Source of the DNA: Parascedosporium putredinis
Taxonomy: Eukaryota; Ascomycota; Sordariomycetes; Microascales; Microascaceae
Length of the DNA stretch: 64,000 nt
Reading direction: 5' to 3'
NCBI GenBank assembly: GCA_949357655.1
Contig: CASHTG010000002.1
Coordinates: forward strand, 372,001 to 436,000
Position 1 is the stretch's first letter. The number at the start of each line of letters is the position of its first letter. The notes beneath the pieces were generated by a model that ran no database searches, was not told the DNA's origin, and was given only the letters and a program-made list of their open reading frames with translations. A program made the translations under genes and the position numbers. Positions 1 to 11,080 of the stretch are shown piece by piece.

Positions 1-1
1 C

Positions 2-205
2 CAGCTCGCCCAGGACGTCATCAACGTCCTCGGACGGACCCAGCAACCCATCCAGAATACCGTCGTTTTCGATGGCGATAGGATGGAGGCTCAAATGTAC
101 GCCTTGCATCCGCCTAGCGAGCTTGGTACCCGCACCAACGGCGCAACCAAGAGCGAAGGAGTGGCCGCGAATTCCGGGGTAGCCACAGTCGAAATAGAGG
201 ATTGA
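2..205 (+). CDS. C-terminal fragment of an unidentified protein
   Basis: An open frame enters from the left edge and reads 67 codons to TGA at 203-205. The residues end in GVATVEIED. There is no start codon because the gene begins outside the window. Composition (DVINVLGRT, FDGDRMEAQMYAL, then a Gly/Ala/Thr/Ser-rich tail) looks like a folded domain followed by a short flexible C-terminus. I do not recognise the family. It is followed by an AG-rich, non-coding stretch typical of a 3' UTR. It converges on the minus-strand gene ending near 1352 or 1882. Confidence 0.55.
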   Translation, partial: QLAQDVINVLGRTQQPIQNTVVFDGDRMEAQMYALHPPSELGTRTNGATKSEGVAANSGVATVEIED

Positions 206-1351
206 GAAGGAGAGAAAGAAAGAAAAGATCAAAAATAAGAAAATAAAGGCGGAAAAGAAGGTCAGGTAGCTTAGCCTTCGGGTCAGTTAGGAGTACCGTG
301 CGGTCTGCCTGATGATGTGGAGCCGTATATCTCGGGCCGCCATCAATTCAATAGAACCCAACGTCTTTTTCCCATATTGGCTTCATTAGAATACCAAAGT
401 AGTCGAGACCCGTAACTTACTGGCCTGGGGCTCCCTCACTCGAGCATGTCACACAAAGCGAGGTAGGAAGAGAAGCTGAATCTTAATTGCTTCCAAGATT
501 GATACACGAAAGAATCGATTGTCTATTATAGGCTGACTGAGTCCTGCCTGTGCGTTGAGAAATCCTTGAAAATGCCAATCACGCGTTTTGCCTTGGTAAA
601 AGTCGATGCATGTCCTCCTGTCATCGTTTGCAGCGTCCAAAGAAACCCCCAAATACCCCGATCCCTAGAGAAACAGGTACGGGAAAACAACAACTCAAAT
701 GAGAAGAAGTGAAGGCGGGAGAGTGAAACTAAAGTAAAAGCAGCCCCTGAGTTGTAAAGTGGTGTTGTACATGTTCTTCGAGCTCGCCCTCCGCCGAGGT
801 CGCTATGCATAAGAATATCAAAAATCAAGAAAAGACAGACGAAAGAAAAAAGAGAAACAAAAGAAGAAAGGTTGGCAAAGGCAGAAACAAAATTGTATAG
901 CCATGCTCTTCGCCAGTTTCTCGATTCACTGAGCTTGTCAGTCGTGGTACATATTAAAGAGAGGATAGGACCCAAGCTTCACAGGCTGGTCCCAACGTAA
1001 ACATATTCTCCCTTGGGAAACGAAATAGACTTTTAGGGGTCCGAAACGCCTTCGAAATGCAGGAACCGACTACGGCGATGCCGTTTTTGTTAGTCGCATA
1101 AGTTCCAAAGATGGACGCACAAAAGAATGAGGTGAAAGAAAAAAAAAGATGGGCCGTTGGTGCGGGACTAAGAGCGAGATAGCCCACGTCAGGTGCACCC
1201 CATTCATAAGTCGAGTATTTTCCGCTCAGCTTAATGGAAGGGCTATCGGGGTGCTCTATCATTTGCAGTCGAGGAGGTAGATATGTGTTGCCGACGAAGC
1301 TTTGAATGGGCGCCATAGATCTATAGATGATAAGATGAGTCCGCAGAGTAC
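206..1351. other. Intergenic, convergent 3' ends
   Basis: This holds the presumed 3' UTR of the plus-strand fragment and of the minus-strand gene. Purine-rich runs (AAAGAAAGAAAAG type) occur near 210-260 and 825-890. Open frames here have no start context, domain or exon structure I trust. Confidence 0.5.
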
Positions 1352-1881
1352 TCAAGGCGTCTCTTGCTTCTTTCGAAGTCGCTCGGAGCGCCTCGTAGAG
1401 CCAGAAGGAGGAGATGTAGGGGCGGGGTTGGAGCTAGAGGAGTTTCCTCGATGTGAGCGCTACGAGTAGGGACAAAGGGTTTGCCAGCGACTCTTGTGAT
1501 AACAATCTTGGGCCTTGGCTTCGTAGCCGTCGTTTTCTCATCGTGGGATGGGGCCGGCTTGCATCCCTGATCGTTCTTCTGCTGGTCTTCTTTGCATAAT
1601 GCCGCCTTCGACACCTTCCCCTTTGTGACAGGTGCTGAGGCTGACTTCTGGTCTGCAGAGATTAGATTAGAAGATGGCTTCCTCGGCATCTTCCTTGTTT
1701 GCGTATCCGCCTCGGCCGTCTTTCGACTCCGCGGCCTTTTCGACATGGCCCTTCCAAGCGTTCTAGACGAGCGCGCTGCGTCTTCACTATTCGCAACCGT
1801 TGGAGAATTGTCGCCTTCGTCTTCTCCACCTTCTGCGCGGCGGTCCAGGGAAAGATCCGGATATAGATTGCGGTTAGGATT
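1352..1881 (-). CDS. Basic coding-like continuation past an in-frame TAG, or a separate small basic ORF
   Basis: Directly after the TAG that closes the 1882-5399 gene, the same reading frame stays open and coding-like. It starts NPNRNLYPDLSLDRRAEGG, runs through an acidic patch and a lysine/arginine-rich region, and has an internal ATG at 1746 (MSKRPRSRKTAEAD). Near 1420 one extra base in a G run (minus-strand C run) would give a natural ending, RRSERLRKKQETP, with TGA at 1354-1352. Without it the frame runs to about 1321. It is either the true C-terminus of the upstream gene, separated by a sequencing or real stop, or an independent protein of about 130 aa from 1746. The composition fits a nuclear protein. 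No domain was recognised. Confidence 0.4.
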
Positions 1882-4800
1882 CTAGCCTGACCCGTCCTTG
1901 TCTTCTCTTCCAGGTCGCGCGCGCTTCTTCGCACTATTGTTGACATTCCAGCCTCGAATAAATGTCGGGCCACGACCGGGGAGAGGCTCAACGGCGGAAT
2001 AGTCTTTGATATCCTCAGAAGGATCATACCGGACAGTCCGGAGCTGGGGTTCATTTGCCCATCCCATCCTATGAGGTGGGATTGGGGCGGCTCGAGCTTT
2101 CTGTACTTGCTATTTGCGTGGGCTTGCTGTTGTTGCTGGGACGAGCCAGGAGGCGAGCCTTGGAATGGGGGCGTGACCTAGGACTTGCCTCTGGGGAGAG
2201 CCGATAGGAGGAGGGATGTGACCTTGGCTCAGAGTGGAATATGGTGGTTGAGTCGGAGGGTAAGCCCCGGGGGCACTACTCGGGCCATAGTAAGATTGCA
2301 TTGGCGGCGGGTTTCCGGGTATTCCCATGCCACCGTGCTGCTCCTGGGGGGCGGGGGAGGAGGGAAGCTGTTATGGTACGGTCGTGCGGGCCCAGGCGGG
2401 TAAAAGGTACCGGCATTAGATGCAACCATACTTGGGTGGGGCATCGTGGGAGGACCAGTATAGAAAACCTGGGGATGGCCCATCTGGCGGGGTGGCCGCA
2501 AGGGCGGTAGGCCGGTGGTCGAGGGCCTAAGCGGCGGGGAAGAGGATGCGTGGTATGGCGCCTGCGAAGGCGGTGGCTGTCGGTGACCTCCGTAGTGAAG
2601 TGGCTCTGAGGGAGGGGGCCCCTGGCCGTGTACTTGACCGGAGGGGCCAGCCACCATCATCTGATTTTGCATGCCCATGGGCGGCGGGGGATGTGAGCTG
2701 TAAGGACCAGGAGGCTGGTGGGGCGCCATGGGCGGCTGATCGTAGAAATGCTGCTGAGGAGGTGGCGGGTTGGGAACTCGGAGTCGCGGGTCAAGATACG
2801 GGTCCTCTTCTACGTGAGCAGGCATGGGCATTGTGGAAGCGCCTGGATCCAAAGTCATGGGGCCAATAGATCCTACAGGAGGAGGGGGACCTGGTGCCGG
2901 TTGACCATATCGTATCCGGCGCTAGGGTCGTGGTGAAGTAGATGGCCGGAGCGGGTTCGGCTCGTAGTATAAATGGGCTCCTCAAAGAGGGGCGGGGAGC
3001 AGTCGCGACCGCAGTATCGGCGATTCGGGGTGGGACATCAGAATCCTCTGCTAGTTGTGCTTGTGACTGCATCGGCCTCGGCTCCCAGTTGCAAATCTCA
3101 GCGAGAAGTGCCAGGTGGAATGGCTGGGGCTCGGGTACGGGCTGTGTGGGTGCTGAACTGCCAAAAACATCGCGAATGGCATCATATGGTCTAGATACGG
3201 ATTTGGCACGCGCGGAATTCACCGTAGTATCCTCTGCAGAAGCGAGGATGGCGGCATTGACGAGAGCGGAAAGGGCCTTGGGCGTTTCGATAACATCGTC
3301 GACTTCGGCAACTGGTTCTGGGGAAGATTCCTCTTCGGGCTCCTCCACGGGCAAAGGCGACTCCGGTTCTTCGTCGTGGGCGGGCTCGAGAAGACCAAGC
3401 GAAGGACCAGCATATTTCTTGGGGATCGCTTGGTCCTCGTTGATTCTTGCCTTTGGGAGCCTGAGCCCTTTGTTGACTTCGACAAATTCCCGCATGACGG
3501 GCTCCAACGTCTTCCGTATCAGGTAATTATCCGCAGATGTTGCGACGGAAGTAGTCGTGTGGGAGCGGCAAGTATGCAGCGTCAGCCCAGAGGGGCTGAT
3601 TAGGATTATAGGCATGGGATTCTCGCAGATTGGGGCCTGGGGTTCCTGCTCATTCACGCTGTTCTCGATGAAGAAGCCGTACCTAGGATGGAGGGCATGC
3701 CTTTCAACCAGATCCTGATTAAGGTCAGTCTCTGACTGGCAGCGGACGTCGTAATTCCAGAGAAGAGGATCGTAATAGAAAGCGTTGGTGTTGGGGGTGT
3801 TGAGGTATTTCCCTCTGCCCGCAGGGTTTTTGATCCTAGAGCCATCATTCGTAGAATCCTTGAAACCGATATCGATGTCGTCGAAATGGAAGGCAGGTTT
3901 AACAGCAATTCGGTTGTTCGCTTTAGGCCCACGCTGCACCGGGGCGACACCGTACTCGTCAAACTCGGCCTGGCCTCGAGGCGGTTCAGGGACCGCTGGC
4001 GCGGGTCGACGGTGGTGCCGCTGGAGTCGTCCGGCTTGTCGTCCTCGTCAGGGTCTGGGGAGGCTCGCGGTGTTGCGGCAGCCGACTCGCTGGCGCCATC
4101 GTTGTCAACAGCAGCGGCTAGGATGCCCATAATGTGCCTAGCAGGTGCGTTGACCGGCTCCTCAGAATACGAGGCGAGATCGCCGGTGTCGGCATCATCG
4201 TCATCATTTCCAGCTCGAGCCGCGCTCCTTGTCGTGGGCCGCTTGGCTCCAGGCTGGTTGTCAGGTTGGAGTTGGGCCCTGCGCTTGGCACCGGTCAAGC
4301 GGCCACGGATCGCAGCAGCCCGGAGATCGCGCTCCCTCTTCACCTTAGAGCCGGCATCTTGAACAGGCTTTGGGGCGTATTGGGCGAGCATCATTTGCGC
4401 CTTCTCGTACATATCCGTGCCGGGTACACGGGAAGGGTAAGGTGCCAAGATACCATCCTTGGTATAGGCGGAATAAACGCCCCGTTCTTCATACTCTTTC
4501 TCAGACATCTCCTTGTAGACGTACGAGTTGTCACGAACCTAAGGGCAATCGTCAGCTACGCTAGGACAAATGCGTTTAGACAATGATCCAATACTCACAT
4601 CAGGCGCCACCCCAAGCTCATGCATCTCCTCAAGGAGGCGGACGCGCTCGAGCTGGGCGTCATAGAAACGGTCAAGAATGTCCTCAACCCCATTCTATTG
4701 GTGACACGGTTAGCAAACTGGTAATGGAAGTGATAGCAAGAGTGAGGCAACAGCAACTGTGAAGTGTATGCCAGTGTTGTTGAAGAAGACGGCAGAAAGC

Positions 4801-5399
4801 CAGAGATGGGTGAGTGCGGGTGTGCCGGCAGAACTTGCGGTGGTGACCCACACGCCGGTCTTGAGGGCAAGGGGACAAGGAAAATTGAGAACGAAGGAGG
4901 AGGCACCTACCTGATACTGAAGTTCTTGGAATTCGGCATACTTGCCATGAGACCTTTTGATAAGGTCAAGTTTCGTTTCGAGGACCTCTTTGGCGTTGTC
5001 CACGACCTTGGCCAACCTCGCATCAAGCTGACCTTTGATGGCGCGGTATTCAGGTACAGTCTTGTGGACGGTGGAGTCGTTCTTTAGTTTGTCGATATTT
5101 CGAGAAGCAAGCTCTTCAAGAGCAGGTTTCACGTGGGATATGATGGATAGATAAGCCGTCTTCACCTCTCGCTGGCGTTCATACGCCGCCTGCACGAGCG
5201 GATCATTGTACTGCTTGATACGGCCACGACGGCCGGTGGGGATAGGTTTCTTGACAGCAGTCGTCACCTTTGGCTTGGCGATAGGTTTCCTCTTGCCCCT
5301 GCCTTTGCCGCGACCGCGTCCACGGCCTTTGGTAGGGGTGTCCATGGGAGCAGGTGAGGAGGGAGCGGCATGCTCCTCATTCTTATCCTGGTCACTCAT
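1882..5399 (-). CDS. Unrecognised large, probably nuclear protein (about 1080 aa) with Pro-rich C-terminus
   Basis: Three exons: 5399-4911, 4694-4599 and 4538-1882, with GTAGGT and GTGAGT donors and all junctions in phase 0. The start is ATG 5399 (MSDQDKNEEH). Residues 20-55 are a Gly/Arg/Lys tract resembling an AT-hook or RGG patch (GRGRGKGRGKRKP). A helical, coiled-coil-like domain of about 150 residues follows, then an acidic linker, a folded-looking central part (NAFYYDPLLWNYDVR, HPRYGFFIENSVNE) and a long Pro/Gln/Gly-rich C-terminus. The last part (GRGPTFIRGWNVNNSAKKR) is basic. The frame breaks near 4004, 2926, 2886, 2348, 2168 and 2078; each is repaired by adding bases to a G/C run. 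The coding-like frame continues beyond the TAG at 1884-1882. I cannot name the family; a chromatin or transcription role is only inferred from composition. Confidence 0.75.
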
Positions 5400-8300
5400 G
5401 ATGGCGACAGTGACTCCTAGACCATAGATATGGTGCAAGGAGTCAGGTGGGATAAGAAAGGTCGAAAGCAAAGGGAAATGATTAACTAAGTGTGCCTCTG
5501 ACGAGAGGATGAAGAAAATGAGATAAGGTTCAGTGTGAGGGGGATGCGGACGTGAGGAGGATGAAGCCGAGGAGACGAACGAATCTCCGAGAAGAAAGAT
5601 GAGATGTTGTGGGAAGGGCACGCGGCAAGGAAGGGATTGGGAGAAGAAACGTGACTGGATCTAAAAGTCGATCCGAGGGCATGAAAATTGAAGAGGGGAA
5701 AGGGTTGAGGATGATGGCTATTGACCCGATTCAAGTCTTTTGCCTGAGGGTGGATGTGATATGAATCTCTGCCTAGGAGATTTGTATAGGAGTGAGGCGT
5801 GTGTGTGTGTGCGTGTGGTTGACAGAGCGCGCCCAGCAGAATGGAGCAGATGCCAAAACCGCGCACACAAGATGAATAGAGAGGCAAAGGAAACAATAGC
5901 CGCACTTGACGATGACGATGAACACCTCCTCTAAATGACGGCAGAGGAGGAGCGATGCGGCGGATGCATCGAAATGGTCTTTTTGAGACTTGGGGTGAGA
6001 AGAGATCAATGCTCGGGATGGCTGAATACCAGACAGAGTCTGAATGAAGGGTACAAGTGACAACGAGCAAGGGACGCGGCTGCCAATGGGCTTCAAAGCC
6101 AGGCAAAGACTTCAGATTGGCAGTCGCCAGCGAGGGCACCAAAGAAAATAAGGGAAGGAGGTACTTGTCGAGAGGTACCCAATCCGTCGAGCCTGCTCTG
6201 GCCACTGTGGCACCGATGCACTGAAGGACCCACTAATTGCTGCCAAATGCGGCCCTGTCGAGGTAAAATTGGCGTTGGCGGTATGATGACTAAGAAGGTT
6301 ACGAATCGGGAAGTGACTTGTGCTGCGCGTACCCGCGCCGTCGTCAAAATTTCGGGGGCCTACAAATCTGGTAGGTTTAAAGGAGGAAGAGTATCGTCCC
6401 ATTGGCCCGGCTCCTTAGTAAGTCCGGGTCACCTCCCCTCTGCCTCCCCGTGATTGGCCAACCCATCACCTCCACAGCAATGAGACAGGCAAATGGAACG
6501 CTCTCTTTTGGGGTGAGAGCGAAAAGAAGAGAGTTGGGAAGGCATGCGCAAACCGAGAACGGGCGATTTCTCTGGGCGTGCAAGATCTATTCTCACTTTC
6601 TAAGAGACTCTCCCTTGCCCAAGGTGCCTAATTTTCGCCTTTTGAGGAAGAGCATCTGAGGGAAGGGCGGGGGCAAATGCCATCCTTGGGTGGTCTCGTA
6701 AGATTACAGCCAATGTAAAATCCTGCAGCGTGTTATCCATCCAGCGTGACTTAGCGTCGAGGGAGGAAATCCCAGATGCCTGCGAACAACCACACATCAT
6801 CTAGCGATGGATCTCCTCCAGACTAATACTGAGAGCCCGACCGGACTTTTCGTGTAAAGGGCCGCAAGTTAATATCACGTTTGCGTATACTGTAATCTCT
6901 ACAAGCACCAGGCTAGCGTTCAACGATGGAATCAGCTCAAGACAGGCCTTGACGTGTCAAAATACGGCTTACCCCGGCTCCTAAATGCTGACTTCGTCCC
7001 CCAGCGCGTGCCCTTCAAAAGCCGTCTTCGTGCATTTTACTCGGTCTTGATTCATTTCACCGACCGCTCTAGGGCGCCTTCTAAAGGACTCTACCGAGCG
7101 AGTCGGTGTCCTCGCCCCCAAAGTCAAAGTCGACGCAACTACATCGTTGACTACCGAGGTCCCCGCTGCATAAATCAACCTTGCTCGCGTGAAGTCCAAG
7201 GCGAGACATGGGGCTGTCGATTCAAGAAGTGATAGATCTCTCGTCCCTAGAGAGGCCTCATGCCATCTTAATTCTGGCATGCCGTGAAACTTGAATCTTT
7301 CGCTCGTGCCTCACGGCACACCACCTTCTAATTCCGAATCAGAGCATTCTCCGCGTGAGGGCGCGCGCCCAATGCCTACATCACACAACGATGGAGATAT
7401 TTCAGTGACGACGGAGAAAAGGAGTTACCCATAGAACTAGGAAATACACATAGGCCTTGATCAACAGCGATAGCTTAGGCCCGGTCCGGATGCTGAGGGC
7501 TTGGTTTGCCTGCTCGGACCGTAGCGCTTTTTCGGCCCAGACTTGATGTGTGTTTCGCCTTGTCCTACCGCGAAATCCACCCTAGCCTCATTTCCATTCG
7601 AGAAACCAAAAAGAACAATACATCCCCCATGAAAATCATGCTTTGTCTAGGTATTCATCGGCGAAAGGTTGCAAATTCAAGGCTGCCTAAGGGGCCTGTC
7701 CCTGGTCACGCTGATGAGTCGCTCGCCGGTATGCCCGCTTCATCCGAAGGATCAGGTAGCACAGCAGCTACAGCTGGCTGAACCTTAGAAGAGCGCAGCG
7801 AGGAATTCCAGCTACCCAGTCTCGGGCTCCTGTGAATCGGTTTCCTCGCATCATTTTCTTCTTCCCCAATATGAAGAATAGGCAGGAAAGGGCTCCAGCG
7901 TTTGCCACTGCACATGCCCATTTATCAGGCAAAACGAGGGAGCGCAAACCCAACATGTCGACATACCGCATTCAGGCTCCAAAGCGACTTGACGGCTCCT
8001 TTTTCTCTGCTCGGCCCGCCTTGATTCTCTCGAATTTCGATCAAGTAAATCTGTTGTCATCAATAGATCGGGGTTTGGTCTTTTCGCCTCGTTTTATCCA
8101 CGTCATCAGCCATTGCGGCTGCCCCATTCAAGGGAATATCGAAGCCTGCTCTTGCTCAAGCGTACCATGCTGTCTGGGAGTGTTGTACCTATGTTCACTA
8201 GCTGGTGTTAGCCGTAAACCTGGCTCAAGTCCAATTGATTAGGGTACAAGCAGCCAAGAAGGCGGTTGACCCCCAAAGGTCGTCGTCCCTCCGTACCTCC

Positions 8301-9796
8301 CGAAATCTCCCCACAGACCCACAACTGGAGAACATTAGTACTTGCCCGCCAAAACTTGACCAGCATTCAGTACATTGCCTGTCGCCCAGATTCGATGGTG
8401 TCAAAGGTATTGATGTATTATTATTGCGCTTCCCGAAGTGGGCGCATGCACGACTTACACTCCCTCTCAGGGTTTTTCTCAATAATACTGACCAGCCACT
8501 ATTAACACACCCCTGTGCTGGTTTCCCAAGAAAGGCGCCTTTGCGCTTCCACCCGAGCCCCCGTCCCGTCCGCGTTCCTCCCGCTGCCTATGAGAGTACA
8601 CACTGCATGGGCAATTTTTCTTTTGGGGGACTGCGAAATTTTCACTAACACCAGACAGTCAGTTACACTGCAGCCATCAACTCCAGCTTTTTTCATAGGG
8701 AGAAAAGTTCAAAGGGAAGGAACCAATTTTCAGCCCACGTATTCCAGGCATACGGATGAGGGGACACAGCCAGGCTATAAGGGGTAAATCAGGTTGCAAC
8801 TAAACCGAATCGATCAAATTCGATTCCCTTGAGCTATCATTGTCGGTCCACTTGACACCAAAGCATCACACTTAGATGTTCGACATGCATTTGCTAGGAT
8901 TACACACATCGGTACTAAGAACGCCGAACGAGGAGACGCGTCGCCTAAATGCTCCGAGGCTACGAACATGGCGTCCAAGGGAGGGACGACTCTTCCCACG
9001 CGACAGGGTCCCCGGTACATGTACCATTTGGAGCAAAAGCTGAAGGCGTCTTTCTAGTTCTTCGTTGTCTCGCTATCCGGGGCGGTGGATTTGCGCCCTG
9101 TGGCACCCTTCGTTTATTGTGGCTCTCGCGAATGTGGCGCGATACGACTCGAGTGGCGGCCAGAATTCATACCACATCCCGAGATACGTCCGGCAACACC
9201 GGTTTGATTCCAGAACAAGAAAAGGAGAAGGAGAGGGAGAAAAAGAAAGAAAAAATGTGAATGCGAAAAATAAAGAGAATCAAAAGGGAAACTAGATGGG
9301 AGAGACGAGACAGAGGAGATGGACGCGGAAGTTGGCTTGGTAGGAGAGGTTCTTATTCACGTGTGAGCTGTGGGTGGCTTTGTTGTGGCATCAAACACTC
9401 TCGACATCGATTCGAGGAGACTTCCACAAGCATATAAACTAGCCCGAGTTTGCCTCTAGTCTCTCTAGGGTCTCTATCCTTTCCCTGCCCTTGATAACTG
9501 CTCCTTCAAGCGTGTCCTCTATACTCCTGTTTGACGTGATTCCAGTGTAGCCTCCCCTCCATGTGCCTGCCATGAGACTGAAAATCGCCTGCCGGTGTTG
9601 GAATCATTTTTTTCTTTCACTCTTCATTACCTATCTATATGAAGGCCCATGGCCCATCCATACTGAGCCATCAACCACACCAGAAAAGCAAGGCAACTTA
9701 GCATTCCATTCTAATAGGAGGTAAGGTATACATAGATATCTATTCATAATCCTCATAGTCAGAATCATAAAGAATGACGATGTAGATGCCTAAGAC

Positions 9797-9834
9797 GCTG
9801 GGGTCTAGCTGGGGTCTAGATCCCCCTAGATGCG
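9797..9834. repeat. Short tandem plus inverted motif around GGGGTCTAG
   Basis: The 11-bp unit GCTGGGGTCTA occurs twice in direct succession and is followed by a TCTAGATCCCC arm that nearly mirrors it. It lies in AT-rich non-coding sequence. No function is inferred. Confidence 0.4.
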
Positions 9835-10966
9835 ACAAATGAGTGTCTCCAACTCAGGCAGATATCTTCGAGGACATCCCATATCAGGCAGGGTCAAGTT
9901 CACAGACAGGATCCTATCAGACAGCCTAAGCCAAAAGCCATGTATTACGATACAAATCTCATTTATCCATTTATCTCTCTTTACAAGCCAAGACCTCTCT
10001 ATTCCTAAACAACGACACCCATCCATCATATAGTAAACCCCCTCATCAAGGGAGTTAGATCGTCCCAGCCCGGCCAACTCCCTTGTGGTGAAAAGCAAGC
10101 ATAGCCGTTCAACGATAAACGCAGCGGGATGCTTAACTCAGTATACGCCAGCTCTGATTTGATACCGTGAAAAATAAAATGTACATAGCTAGCCGCATAC
10201 CTTCAAAGTTCTTCTGCCTCCTTCTGCCTCCTTCCCACTCGCTCTTCATGCGCCTGTGGAAGAGGGGACCCAGAAAGGAAAAAAACCGCCACCCTCACGA
10301 GAAAAGTCTCCGGAGGAAGATACAAAGAGCTGGAAAGGCAAAAATGCAACATGGTATAACAAGAAACCCCACCTTTTTAGAGCGCCCACGTCCTTATCAT
10401 TCCTCGGGGCTGGGGCGAGAAGAAAACAAAATGCAGAGCAACAACCTAGAAGCCACGCCACAATAAACGCGCGAGAGAAACAAAGCCCAGCCGAGCCCCA
10501 TAATTGAGGCGCGCCGGACTCATGGAGACCGGAAGGAAAATGAAGGAGAAGGAAATGGAGGTTCGAAAGACATTCCTGGATATGTCGGTGGGGAAAAAAG
10601 CTTTGGTATCAATTCCACTCACGCCCTGCCTATCCGAAAAAGCCCTCTCTCCCATTCCCGGTATGTTGCGGGTACAAATAACGAACATGAGAGCATAAGA
10701 TACAGCCGAGGGGGCTCTACAAAGCGAACCCATCGACGAGGGATCCCAAAGGTGTTTCTGGAAGAAACCCAAAGGAATTAAAAATCGGCCATTGTAGACA
10801 TAAGAGGGGACATGAAAAGCAAAAAGGAGCAAAAGAAAGTGATAGTAGATGTTAGAAAGAAAGGAAGAGAAGAATCGAGAGGGAAGAAAGAAATGTGGCG
10901 TATGAGCTGCCAAAAACTAATGTACAACAACAACAAATGCATATTTTCCTTAGCCGTTAAAAAATG

Positions 10967-10988
10967 AAAAAAAAAAAAAAAAAAAAAA
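10967..10988. repeat. Poly(A) tract, 22 bp
   Basis: Uninterrupted run of A on the plus strand (T on the minus strand), about 90 bp past the Set2 stop codon in the direction of transcription. Confidence 0.9.
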
Positions 10989-11080
10989 GCCTAATCATTA
11001 CCCTATTTCGCAAGACTCCCAGATGCATTAGTAGTTTGCTTCCCTATTCGAATCAACGCCCTGCCTCTCTCATTCTCGCT

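Larger units (their letters stand above)
5400..11080. other. Long gene-free interval upstream of the 1.9-5.4 kb gene and downstream of Set2
   Basis: About 5.7 kb with no open frame that shows a domain, paired splice sites or coding-like composition. The part next to 5399 is a GT/GA-rich leader including a short GTGTGTGTGCGTGTG run near 5800-5818. The middle (9600-10150) is visibly AT-richer. The right end carries an A run at 10967-10988 just past the Set2 stop. Non-coding RNAs or long UTRs are possible but not visible by eye. Confidence 0.5.

Noticed and set aside
954..1355. Minus-strand frame in the 3' flank
   Set aside because: It could join the upstream basic ORF by a frame shift, but the alternative ending RRSERLRKKQETP is more natural; the remainder reads as UTR.
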